Positions 6,017-10,873 of a stretch of 10,873 bases of DNA are shown here, in pieces; positions within the stretch are counted from its first letter, which is position 1; every line of letters starts with the position of its first letter. The translations under genes and the position numbers were made by a program. The notes under the pieces were generated by a model that had not been told where the DNA came from, did not search any database, and saw only the letters and a list, made by a program, of their open reading frames with translations. The DNA comes from Pseudomonadota bacterium (GTDB lineage Bacteria; Pseudomonadota; Alphaproteobacteria; Elsterales; Elsteraceae): assembly GCA_016195115.1 (NCBI GenBank), contig JACQAI010000148.1, forward strand, positions 1 to 10,873, written 5' to 3'.

Positions 6017-6633
6017 CGGAAGAACCCCAGCGACGCGAACGACCCCGCGGCAAACACCAGGATCAGCCCGCCCGACAGCTTGTTGAGCCAGCGCAGCTCA
6101 TGGACCGCGACGCGCTCGCGCAAAAACCCGGCGGCCAGGGTCAGGCCCGACCACCACAAGGTGGCGCCGATCGCGACGCCGACGATCAGGCTCCAGCTCG
6201 CCGGCAGCGACATGTCGTGGCCGACGATGCCGAAGCCGGCGAAGATCGCGGTGAAGGCGAAGATCGTGATCGGGTTCGTGATGGTCAGTAGGAACGCCGA
6301 GGCGAGCGATTGGATCAAGCGGCCGGCGAGCGGCTGGCCGGGCTGCGGCGGATCCTTGAGATAGGTATTGATGCCGAGCCCGGTGAGGAAGGCGCCGCCG
6401 ATCACGCGCAGCGCAATCTCGTGCTCGAGCAGGGTATCGGCCAGCGCCGCGACGCCGAAGGTCGCCATGGCGCCGAAGATGACGTCGGCGGCGACCGCGC
6501 CGAAGCCCGAAGCGAAGCCGGCGGGCGGGCCCTGGAGGAGGGTGCGCCGGATGCACAGCACGGCGACCGGCCCGACCGGGGCGGCGATCGCGATGCCGAC
6601 GGCGATGCCCTTGAGCAGCAACAACAGAATCAT
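6013..6633 (-). CDS. LysE/RhtB-family amino-acid exporter
   Basis: This 206-residue hydrophobic protein has about six membrane helices, near 5-27, 38-60, 68-90, 110-133, 146-170 and 184-203. It carries the LysE family marks: APVGPVAVLCIRRTLLQG at 18-35, a GFASGFGAVAAD helix (39-50), the TNPITIFAF motif (119-127) and the closing N-K-L-S-G-G-L-I helix (184-191). Members export amino acids or small metabolites from the cytosol, and the substrate cannot be read from sequence. The ATG at 6633 gives the expected short N-terminus before helix 1. No clear ribosome site precedes it. It is the first gene of the minus-strand operon with the cobalamin-binding-type protein and the Kir channel. It diverges from the sulfite-oxidase-like gene over a 188-bp spacer. 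Confidence 0.93.
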   Translation of the reverse strand: MILLLLLKGIAVGIAIAAPVGPVAVLCIRRTLLQGPPAGFASGFGAVAADVIFGAMATFGVAALADTLLEHEIALRVIGGAFLTGLGINTYLKDPPQPGQPLAGRLIQSLASAFLLTITNPITIFAFTAIFAGFGIVGHDMSLPASWSLIVGVAIGATLWWSGLTLAAGFLRERVAVHELRWLNKLSGGLILVFAAGSFASLGFFR

Positions 6634-6821
6634 GTCAGACGCGCGCCCAAGCCTCTCGCGGCCGCTCTCGGCATTTCCCGGCCTCTATAGCGTCACGGGC
6701 CTGACAAGGGCAGCGCTTTCGCTCTATCGTCGCCGCGGCCGGGGCACACCGCCTGCCGCGCGACGTAACCCGGCGGCCCGGTCCGCCGAATCGACCCGAC
6801 ACGGACGCTTCGAGGATAAAC
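6634..6821. promoter_or_regulatory. Divergent intergenic region with overlapping candidate -35 boxes
   Basis: This 188-bp spacer separates two divergent operons. The sequence at 6701-6707 reads CTGACA on the plus strand (6701-6706) and TTGTCA on the minus strand (6707-6702). These are near-consensus -35 boxes for the two directions that overlap in place. For the plus strand TATCGT (6725-6730) lies 18 nt downstream. For the minus strand GCTATAGA (ending at 6684) is a good alphaproteobacterial-style -10, but the spacer is only 12 nt. The rest of the spacer shows no further gene. A GAGGA ribosome site (6812-6816) belongs to the next gene. Confidence 0.4.
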
Positions 6822-7472
6822 GTGGACGAGGAAGGCTTCCGCCGGAAGCTGATCGACAGCAAGCAGCGGTGGGCGGCCGAGGGCCGGCTGCTCACCGGCA
6901 CGACCGCCAAGCGCGGCCGCGACCGGCTGCCGCCGGGCCAACACCTGGTGAAGACCTGGCCGGTGCTCGACCTCGGCGTGCAGCCCAAGGTCGAGCGCTG
7001 GGAATGGAACCTGACGATCGACGGTCTGGTAGCCAAGCCCGTGACGTGGACGTTCCAGGATTTCCTGGCGCAGCCGCAGGTCGAGATGACGTCGGACATC
7101 CACTGCGTGACCGCGTGGTCGCGCTACGACAACCGTTGGGAGGGCGTGGCGACCAGGCACATCCTGTCGGTGGTCGCGCCGCTCGAGCGCGCGCGCCATC
7201 TGGTGTGCTACAGCCACGACGGCTATACGACCAACCTCAAGCTCGAGGATTTCGACGCCGCCGACGCGCTGCTCGCCTACACGTGGGAAGGCCAGCCGCT
7301 GGCGCGCGAGCACGGCGGTCCGGTGCGCGCGATCGTGCCCAAGCTGTATTTCTGGAAGAGCGCCAAGTGGCTGAAGCGCATCCAGTTCGTCGCGCGCGAC
7401 CAATCGGGGTTCTGGGAGGACCGCGGTTATCACAACGAGGGCGACCCCTGGCAGGAGCAACGCTATGGCTGA
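6822..7472 (+). CDS. Cytosolic sulfite-oxidase-like molybdopterin oxidoreductase
   Basis: This 216-residue protein is a stand-alone molybdopterin-binding domain of the sulfite oxidase superfamily, in the short bacterial/archaeal group resembling YuiH. Visible marks are the LPPGQ segment (36-40), WPVLDLG (46-52), WEWNLTIDGLV (60-70), and the active-site D-I-H-C-V-T-x-W-S (92-100), where C95 is the expected molybdenum ligand. YSHDGYTTNL (130-139) and GGPVRAIVPKLYFWKSAKW (165-183) follow. There is no Tat signal, unlike periplasmic MsrP/YedY, and no haem or dimerisation domain, so it is cytosolic and its substrate is unknown. A GAGGA ribosome site ends 5 nt before the GTG at 6822. The stop overlaps the start of the glutathione peroxidase gene by 8 bp, so the two are co-translated, suggesting a shared redox or sulfur-oxide stress role. 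Confidence 0.92.
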   Translation: MDEEGFRRKLIDSKQRWAAEGRLLTGTTAKRGRDRLPPGQHLVKTWPVLDLGVQPKVERWEWNLTIDGLVAKPVTWTFQDFLAQPQVEMTSDIHCVTAWSRYDNRWEGVATRHILSVVAPLERARHLVCYSHDGYTTNLKLEDFDAADALLAYTWEGQPLAREHGGPVRAIVPKLYFWKSAKWLKRIQFVARDQSGFWEDRGYHNEGDPWQEQRYG

Positions 7473-7947
7473 CGGCGCGCATGCGTTCTCGTTCCCCGCG
7501 CTGAGCGGCGGCACGATCTCGTTGAAGTCGTTCGCCGGCCGGCCGGTGCTGGTGGTCAACACCGCGTCCGAATGCGGCTTCACGCCGCAATACGCCGACC
7601 TCAAGGCGCTGCACGACCGCTTGGGTCCGCGCGGACTCGTGGTGCTCGGCGTGCCGTCGAACGATTTTGGCGCCCAGGAGCCGGGCGATGAAGCCGCGAT
7701 CGCGCGCTTCTGCACGTCTCGCTACCAGGTCGATTTCCCGATGGCCGCCAAGCAGCCGGTGCTCGGCGCCGGCGCGCATCCGTTCTACCGCTGGATCGCC
7801 GAGACCCTGGGCGAAGGCGCGGTGCCGCGTTGGAACTTCCACAAGTTCCTGGTCGGCCCCGACGGCGCGCTGGTCGACGGCTGGCCATCCAGCGTCAAGC
7901 CGCAGGACCCGAAGATCGTCGCGGCGATCGAACCGCTGCTGGAATAA
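7465..7947 (+). CDS. Glutathione peroxidase-family thiol peroxidase (Cys type)
   Basis: This 160-residue thioredoxin-fold peroxidase reduces hydrogen peroxide or lipid hydroperoxides. The catalytic tetrad of the family is present: peroxidatic C37 in NTASECGFTPQY (32-43), Q71 in FGAQEPG (68-74), and W123-N124 in WNFHKFLVGPDG (123-134). C83 in the second helix (RFCTSRYQVDFP) is placed like the resolving cysteine of thioredoxin-dependent members, so thioredoxin may be the reductant rather than glutathione. The usual PCNQFG motif reads PSNDFG here (64-69). There is no selenocysteine: the active site is an ordinary TGC codon. No signal peptide is present. An AGGAG ribosome site (7453-7457) lies 7 nt before the ATG, inside the upstream molybdoenzyme gene, which it overlaps by 8 bp. 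Confidence 0.96.
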   Translation: MADGAHAFSFPALSGGTISLKSFAGRPVLVVNTASECGFTPQYADLKALHDRLGPRGLVVLGVPSNDFGAQEPGDEAAIARFCTSRYQVDFPMAAKQPVLGAGAHPFYRWIAETLGEGAVPRWNFHKFLVGPDGALVDGWPSSVKPQDPKIVAAIEPLLE

Positions 7948-7993
7948 GCCCGGCCGCTCGCCCGTTTGCTCGGCCCAACCAGGAGATCGACCC

Positions 7994-8455
7994 ATGATGA
8001 AGATGATCAAGCCGTGGCTCGCGATCGGCGCAATTGTCGCGATTGCGTCGGGCGTGCCGGCGGCGGCGATGCCGAGCGTCACGCCGCCGGCGGCCAACAC
8101 CGACTATCGCGACGGCGAGCGCGCGGCGAAGGACGGCCACTACAAGGAGGCGGTGGCGCTGCTCTCCAAGGTCGTGCAGCGCGAGCCCGACAATGCCGAC
8201 GCGCACAACTATCTCGGCTACAGCCTGCGCAAGCTCGGCGAGTTCGACAAGGCGCAGGCGCACTATCGCACCGCGCTGCAGCTGAAGCCCGATCACAAGG
8301 CGGCGCTCGAGTACTACGGCGAGCTGTTCCTGCAGATCAAAGACCTGCCGCGCGCCGAAGAGCAGCTCGCCCGCCTCGAGCGCGTGTGCCCGTCGGGCTG
8401 CACCGAGCGCAGCGAGCTCGAGAAGGCCGTCAAGGCGTTCAAGGCGGGATCTTAG
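7994..8455 (+). CDS. Periplasmic TPR-repeat protein
   Basis: This 153-residue protein has a signal peptide (basic KMIK, a hydrophobic core at about 8-20, and a likely cut after AAA at 23-25). It is followed by about three tetratricopeptide repeats, near 35-68, 69-102 and 103-136. The second is the clearest: ADAHNYLGYSLRKLGEFDKA at 68-87 with the usual G-Y and A spacing. A C-terminal pair of cysteines (C132, C136 in CPSGC) could form a disulfide in the periplasm. TPRs mediate protein binding, and no partner can be named. An AGGAG site (7981-7985) 8 nt before the ATG at 7994 fixes the start. It follows the peroxidase by 46 nt with no terminator, so it probably belongs to the same operon. Confidence 0.88.
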   Translation: MMKMIKPWLAIGAIVAIASGVPAAAMPSVTPPAANTDYRDGERAAKDGHYKEAVALLSKVVQREPDNADAHNYLGYSLRKLGEFDKAQAHYRTALQLKPDHKAALEYYGELFLQIKDLPRAEEQLARLERVCPSGCTERSELEKAVKAFKAGS

Positions 8456-8500
8456 CGCGGCAGGGGGACAAAGCCCCGCGAGCGCCAACAAGAACCGCGA

Positions 8501-8528
8501 TTGCCCATGCGGTCGGCCGCACCATAGC
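8501..8528 (+). promoter_or_regulatory. Candidate promoter upstream of the HbpS/GlcG-like gene
   Basis: TTGCCC (8501-8506) and CATAGC (8523-8528) lie 16 nt apart within the 127-bp gap after the TPR gene. Transcription would begin near 8535, leaving a leader of about 48 nt with the GGGGAGGA ribosome site. The matches are modest. Confidence 0.3.
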
Positions 8529-8582
8529 ATCGCCCGCCCGGCGGCGGCCGATCGCTGCTGGGCTTATCGGGGAGGACATTCC

Positions 8583-9101
8583 ATGCCATCACGTCAACTC
8601 GCGGGCATCGTCGCCGGTGCCGTTCTACTCGTCGCCGGTGCGGCGCTGGCGCAACAACCCAATCCGCTCGACAACATTCCCGACAACATGCCGTTCAGCG
8701 TGCCCTACGGCATGTCGATCGGCGCCGACAAGGCGCGCGAGGTGATCGCCGCCGCGGTCACCGAGGCCAAGAGGCGCAATTGGCCGCTGGTCATCTCGGT
8801 GGTCGACGGCGCCGGCAACCTGGTGTCGTTCGAGCGCATGGACGGGGCGCAGCTGGGGTCGATCGAGATCGCGCAGCACAAGGCGCGCGCCGCGGCGAAG
8901 TTCCGGCGCGAGACCAAGATCTTCGAGGGCGCGATCCAGAACGGTCTCAACTACATCATCACGCTCGACGGCGTGATCGGCTCGCGCGGTGGCATCCCGC
9001 TGGTCGAAGGCGGCAAGCTGATCGGCGCGATCGGCGTGTCCGGCGGTACCGGCTCGCAGGACGAAGTGGTCGCCAAGGCGGGTGCGGCGTTGATCAAGTA
9101 G
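8583..9101 (+). CDS. Exported HbpS/GlcG-family (haem-degrading/haem-binding fold) protein
   Basis: This 172-residue protein has an N-terminal signal peptide: a hydrophobic stretch at about 8-22 and a likely cut after ALA at 21-23. The mature domain has the GlcG/HbpS fold: ADKAREVIAAAVTEAKRRNW (48-67), VVDGAGNLVSFERMDGA (73-89), an HKARAAAKFRRETK helix (99-112), and the glycine-rich GGIPLVEGG (136-144) and IGVSGGTGSQDEVVAKAG (150-167). Characterised relatives bind haem or iron and act as redox sensors, or sit in glycolate operons. The ligand here is unknown. The GGGGAGGA site (8569-8576) lies 6 nt before the ATG. A strong hairpin follows 40 nt after the stop. Its nearness to a molybdoenzyme and a thiol peroxidase fits an oxidative-stress theme, which is inference. 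Confidence 0.9.
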   Translation: MPSRQLAGIVAGAVLLVAGAALAQQPNPLDNIPDNMPFSVPYGMSIGADKAREVIAAAVTEAKRRNWPLVISVVDGAGNLVSFERMDGAQLGSIEIAQHKARAAAKFRRETKIFEGAIQNGLNYIITLDGVIGSRGGIPLVEGGKLIGAIGVSGGTGSQDEVVAKAGAALIK

Positions 9102-9141
9102 CGCCCGGCGGCGCCGACAAATTCCAAGGTCAGCGACACAA

Positions 9142-9170
9142 AACGGGGCGGCCCGGCGGGCCGCCCCGTT
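9142..9170 (+). terminator. Strong 13-bp hairpin, probable transcription end of the HbpS/GlcG-like gene
   Basis: AACGGGGCGGCCC (9142-9154) pairs perfectly with GGGCCGCCCCGTT (9158-9170) across a GGC loop, 40 nt after the stop codon. An A-rich ACACAAA run precedes it. There is no T-run after the stem, only scattered T in the AT-rich sequence that follows, so it may stop polymerase weakly or act as a 3'-end stabiliser. Confidence 0.7.
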
Positions 9171-9176
9171 GCGTGC

Positions 9177-9240
9177 TAAATTAAATCTTAACGACCTTTA
9201 CGTATAAATTAGATGCGAATTATTCCGAATATTTAAAAAG
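9177..9240 (+). promoter_or_regulatory. AT-rich island upstream of the sulfotransferase gene
   Basis: Only 15 of these 64 bases are G or C, against roughly 70% in the rest of the window. It contains TATAAA (9203-9208), a good -10 with only a weak -35 (ATTAAA, 9180-9185). It also holds two TAAATTA copies (9177-9183 and 9205-9211, 28 bp apart) and two CGAAT copies 10 bp apart (9216-9220 and 9226-9230). No reading frame of note is present. It most likely carries the promoter and binding sites for a protein preferring AT-rich DNA (for example MucR-like or another xenogeneic silencer). This is inference. Confidence 0.6.
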
Positions 9241-9253
9241 CCCGAGAGTTTTC

Positions 9254-10351
9254 GTGCTCGTCCTCTGCACCGGCATGATCCGCAGCGGCTCGACGTGGTC
9301 GTTCAACGTCGTCAAGCAGCTCCTCGCGCGCGCCGCGCCGGCGGTGCGCGGCGGCTACGCCGACGAGGTCGGCGAGGCGCTGCGGCTGCATGGCGCGGCG
9401 GCCGACCATCTGGTCGTCAAGTGTCATGCGCCCGACGTGCTCGGACGCGCGATGATCAAGCAGCGCCTGTGCCGCACGATCTACACCTACCGCGAGCCGC
9501 TCGAGGCCGTCGTGTCGGCGATCGGCCTCAAGAACAGCCACCTTGAGGAGGCGACCGCTCGGATCAAGGCTTCGCTCGAGCTGCTGCGGTTCCAGATCGA
9601 GGCCGGTGGCGTGCGCTGTCTGTGGTACGGCGACGTCGTCGAGAACCCGCAAGCCTGCGTCGAGGCGATCGCCGAGTACCTCGGCCTGGCGTTGCCGCCC
9701 GAGGCGATTGTCGAGGTCGCCGAGCGGTTGAGCCGCGAAAACGTGCGGCGCCTGATCAAGGCGCAGGCCCGGTCGGCGAGCCAGACGTCGCGCGGCGGCG
9801 CGCTGTGGGACAGCGACACCCTGTTCAACGACCATCACATCCGCGACAACCCGGCCGACCCGGCGCACGTCCTGAGCGATCGCCAGGTCGCCTTCGTCAC
9901 CGCGCAGCTGGGCGACTTCGTCGACCGCGCCGGCGCGCTGCATGCCGGGATTCGCGATCTTGGCGCGCTCGCGTGGGCGACCGACGAGCCGCCGCGCGTC
10001 TGGCCGACGGCGTCCGAGCCCGCGACGATCGCCCCGCCATCGGTTGAGGTCGCCGCCGCGGCGGCGGCGGATCTGGTCGCGGCGATCGACGCGCCCGCGC
10101 CGCCCGACGCGGCGCCCGCGACCCCGGCCGAGATGGCCGCCCCGATCGTCGTCGAGGCGGCTGCAGCGGCGCCGGCCGACGCGGCTGCGCCGCCACCGGC
10201 CGCTGCGCCACCGGGCGCTGCCGCGGCGGCCGCGCCGCCCAAGAGCGCCGCCGCCTTCGATCCGCACGCCAACGCCGAGCGCCGGGCGCTGGCGCGTCAA
10301 CTCCTGCGCACGCTGGGCGCGCGCCCCGCCGCGAAGTCGCGGCCGCTGTAA
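9254..10351 (+). CDS. PAPS-type sulfotransferase-like protein with Ala/Pro-rich C-terminal tail
   Basis: The N-terminal 240 residues of this 365-residue protein look like a sulfotransferase that moves sulfate from 3'-phosphoadenosine-5'-phosphosulfate. The first strand leads into the phosphosulfate loop GMIRSGSTW (7-15). The 3'-phosphate site reads YREPLEAVVS (79-88), giving the R80 and S88 pair. The late motif HIRDNPADPAHVLSDRQ (195-211) matches the family's segment before the last helix. After residue 255 comes about 80 residues of Ala/Pro-rich sequence, then a basic helix AERRALARQLLRTLG (341-355). The acceptor is unknown. The GTG at 9254 is needed to include the first strand. An in-frame ATG at 9275 would begin inside the loop. 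A weak GAGAG site is at 9244-9248. It is monocistronic, bounded by the AT-rich island and a terminator. Confidence 0.82.
   Translation: MLVLCTGMIRSGSTWSFNVVKQLLARAAPAVRGGYADEVGEALRLHGAAADHLVVKCHAPDVLGRAMIKQRLCRTIYTYREPLEAVVSAIGLKNSHLEEATARIKASLELLRFQIEAGGVRCLWYGDVVENPQACVEAIAEYLGLALPPEAIVEVAERLSRENVRRLIKAQARSASQTSRGGALWDSDTLFNDHHIRDNPADPAHVLSDRQVAFVTAQLGDFVDRAGALHAGIRDLGALAWATDEPPRVWPTASEPATIAPPSVEVAAAAAADLVAAIDAPAPPDAAPATPAEMAAPIVVEAAAAAPADAAAPPPAAAPPGAAAAAAPPKSAAAFDPHANAERRALARQLLRTLGARPAAKSRPL
10016..10258 (+). repeat. Low-complexity Ala/Pro-rich coding segment in the sulfotransferase tail
   Basis: Residues about 255-335 of the sulfotransferase-like protein are mostly alanine and proline with occasional acidic residues, encoded by GCG/GCC/CCG-rich DNA. 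The segment is irregular rather than an exact tandem repeat. It resembles a flexible linker joining the catalytic domain to a short basic C-terminal helix. Such DNA is prone to length change and sequencing error. Confidence 0.75.
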
Positions 10352-10407
10352 CGCCAACGCCCCGGACGGGCGGGCGGCTTGGCTGCCCACGGCCGCGAGC
10401 CGTTGCC

Positions 10408-10425
10408 GGCGCGCGGCGCCTTTTT
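10408..10425 (+). terminator. Intrinsic terminator after the sulfotransferase-like gene
   Basis: GGCGC (10408-10412), a GCG loop and GCGCC (10416-10420) form a short GC stem followed at once by five T (10421-10425), 56 nt after the stop codon. The stem is only 5 bp, but the stem plus T-run is the best classical terminator in the window. It separates this gene from cysE. Confidence 0.65.
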
Positions 10426-10432
10426 GGTCCTC

Positions 10433-10444
10433 GCGGACGTCCGC
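10433..10444. promoter_or_regulatory. 12-bp perfect palindrome upstream of cysE
   Basis: GCGGACGTCCGC is a perfect palindrome ending 37 nt before the cysE ATG and 10 nt before a -10-like TAGGAT (10455-10460). Its position across the -35/spacer region would suit a repressor operator. A palindrome this long is expected by chance about two or three times in a window of this size, so support is limited. Confidence 0.25.
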
Positions 10445-10481
10445 CCTGCCGCGCTAGGATGGCGGCCGACAGGAGATTGCC

Positions 10482-10873
10482 ATGTCCGTTCCGGTCGAGA
10501 AGGTTGCGCTCTGCGATCCGATCTGGTCGGCCTTGTGCGACCAGGCCGAGGCTCTGGTGCGCACCGAGCCGGCGCTCGCCAGCTCCGTGCACGCGACGAT
10601 CCTCGCCCACGGCAGGCTCGAGGACGCGCTGTCCTATCATCTGGCGAAAAAGGTCGGCGGTGCCGACTTGAGCTCGATGCTGGCCCGCGACATCTTTCAG
10701 GCGGCGATGAACGCGGCCCCCGAGATCGGCGAGGCGGTGCGCGCCGACTTGTCGGCGGTGTTCGAGCGCGATCCGGCGTGCGACAACTATCTGAACGCTT
10801 TCCTGTTCTACAAGGGCTTCCTCGCGCTGCAGTGCCATCGCATCGCGCACTTCTTGTGGACGCAGGGTCGCAC
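10482..10873 (+). CDS. cysE: Serine O-acetyltransferase, N-terminal part, cut by the window edge
   Basis: Translation from the ATG at 10482 stays open for 130 codons to the window end. CysE acetylates L-serine with acetyl-CoA to give O-acetylserine, the carbon skeleton for cysteine. The residues match the N-terminal helical domain of CysE: IWSALCDQAEALVRTEPALA (14-33), ILAHGRLEDALSYHLAKKVG (40-59), the RDP segment (96-98) with D101, and FLFYKGFLALQCHRIAHFLW (107-126), ending TQGR. The left-handed beta-helix catalytic domain, including the active-site histidines, lies beyond the window. An AGGAG site (10471-10475) 6 nt upstream supports the start. The gene is separated from the sulfotransferase by an intrinsic terminator and appears to have its own promoter region, with TAGGAT (10455-10460) as a weak -10 candidate. 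Confidence 0.95.
   Translation, partial: MSVPVEKVALCDPIWSALCDQAEALVRTEPALASSVHATILAHGRLEDALSYHLAKKVGGADLSSMLARDIFQAAMNAAPEIGEAVRADLSAVFERDPACDNYLNAFLFYKGFLALQCHRIAHFLWTQGR

Noticed and set aside
4991..6364. 457-codon plus-strand frame across the Kir, cobalamin-binding-type and LysE genes
   Set aside because: It is antisense to three well-recognised genes, with no domain pattern and high Arg/Ala content.
6822..7472. Assignment as MsrP/YedY periplasmic methionine-sulfoxide reductase
   Set aside because: No twin-arginine signal peptide is present, the protein is about 100 residues shorter, and no MsrQ partner gene follows. The short cytosolic sulfite-oxidase-like group fits better.
7573..7575. 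Possible selenocysteine in the glutathione peroxidase active site
   Set aside because: The active-site codon is TGC (cysteine). No in-frame TGA is present in the gene.
8456..8480. Weak stem (CGCGG with CCGCG) after the TPR gene as a terminator
   Set aside because: It is a 5-bp stem with a 15-nt loop and no T-run, which is within what GC-rich sequence gives by chance.
9171..9253. AT-rich island as an attachment site, tRNA remnant or insertion-sequence end
   Set aside because: No tRNA-like cloverleaf, terminal inverted repeats, target duplication or integrase/transposase gene is seen nearby.
9233..10390. 385-codon open frame on the minus strand opposite the sulfotransferase
   Set aside because: The composition is Arg/Gly-rich and lacks motifs. 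The plus strand carries the intact phosphosulfate loop. It is a shadow frame.
1..10873. CRISPR arrays, anti-phage defence systems, rRNA or tRNA genes
   Set aside because: No regularly spaced repeats, effector or toxin-antitoxin signatures, or RNA gene signatures were found on either strand.

Overview
The window is about 10.9 kb of very GC-rich DNA (roughly 70% G+C by eye), densely packed with genes and with no RNA genes, insertion sequences or CRISPR. Gene content and order point to an alphaproteobacterium. hemC diverges from a tsaD-gpsA-EVE cluster, and there is a cytosolic cobalamin-binding-type protein and a KirBac-type channel. An order such as Rhodospirillales is plausible, but I cannot fix it from this sequence.

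Left part (1-4168): the 5' end of hemC (minus strand, haem synthesis) diverges from a DUF3137-like membrane protein. That gene is followed on the plus strand by tsaD (t6A tRNA modification), gpsA (glycerol-3-phosphate dehydrogenase), an EVE/PUA-fold protein and a small Rieske ferredoxin. tsaD/gpsA and EVE/Rieske each overlap by a GTGA start/stop, so they form a translationally coupled housekeeping operon. hemC, DUF3137 and tsaD all lack a convincing Shine-Dalgarno sequence and have candidate -10 elements 5-7 nt before the start codon, which suggests leaderless transcripts.

Middle part (4165-6633): a minus-strand operon reads LysE-type exporter, then cytosolic BtuF/cobalamin-binding-like protein (ATGA overlap), then KirBac-type inward-rectifier potassium channel (4-nt gap). 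It meets the Rieske gene tail to tail with a 4-bp overlap. A 188-bp divergent spacer (6634-6821) separates it from the right part.

Right part (6822-10873): a cytosolic sulfite-oxidase-like molybdoenzyme overlaps a Cys-type glutathione peroxidase by 8 bp. They are followed by a periplasmic TPR protein and a periplasmic HbpS/GlcG-family protein, together a likely redox and stress-related set. A 13-bp perfect hairpin closes this block. Next comes a strikingly AT-rich island (15 G/C in 64 bases) upstream of a PAPS-type sulfotransferase with a long Ala/Pro-rich C-terminal tail. This looks like the most accessory or recently acquired piece. A stem plus T5 terminator follows, and then the 5' part of cysE (serine O-acetyltransferase), cut by the window edge.

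Most of the window is conserved housekeeping sequence. I see no convincing wholly new system. The most notable items are the AT-rich island with the tailed sulfotransferase, the cluster of three putative leaderless starts, and the coupling of an EVE reader-type protein and a Rieske ferredoxin to tsaD.
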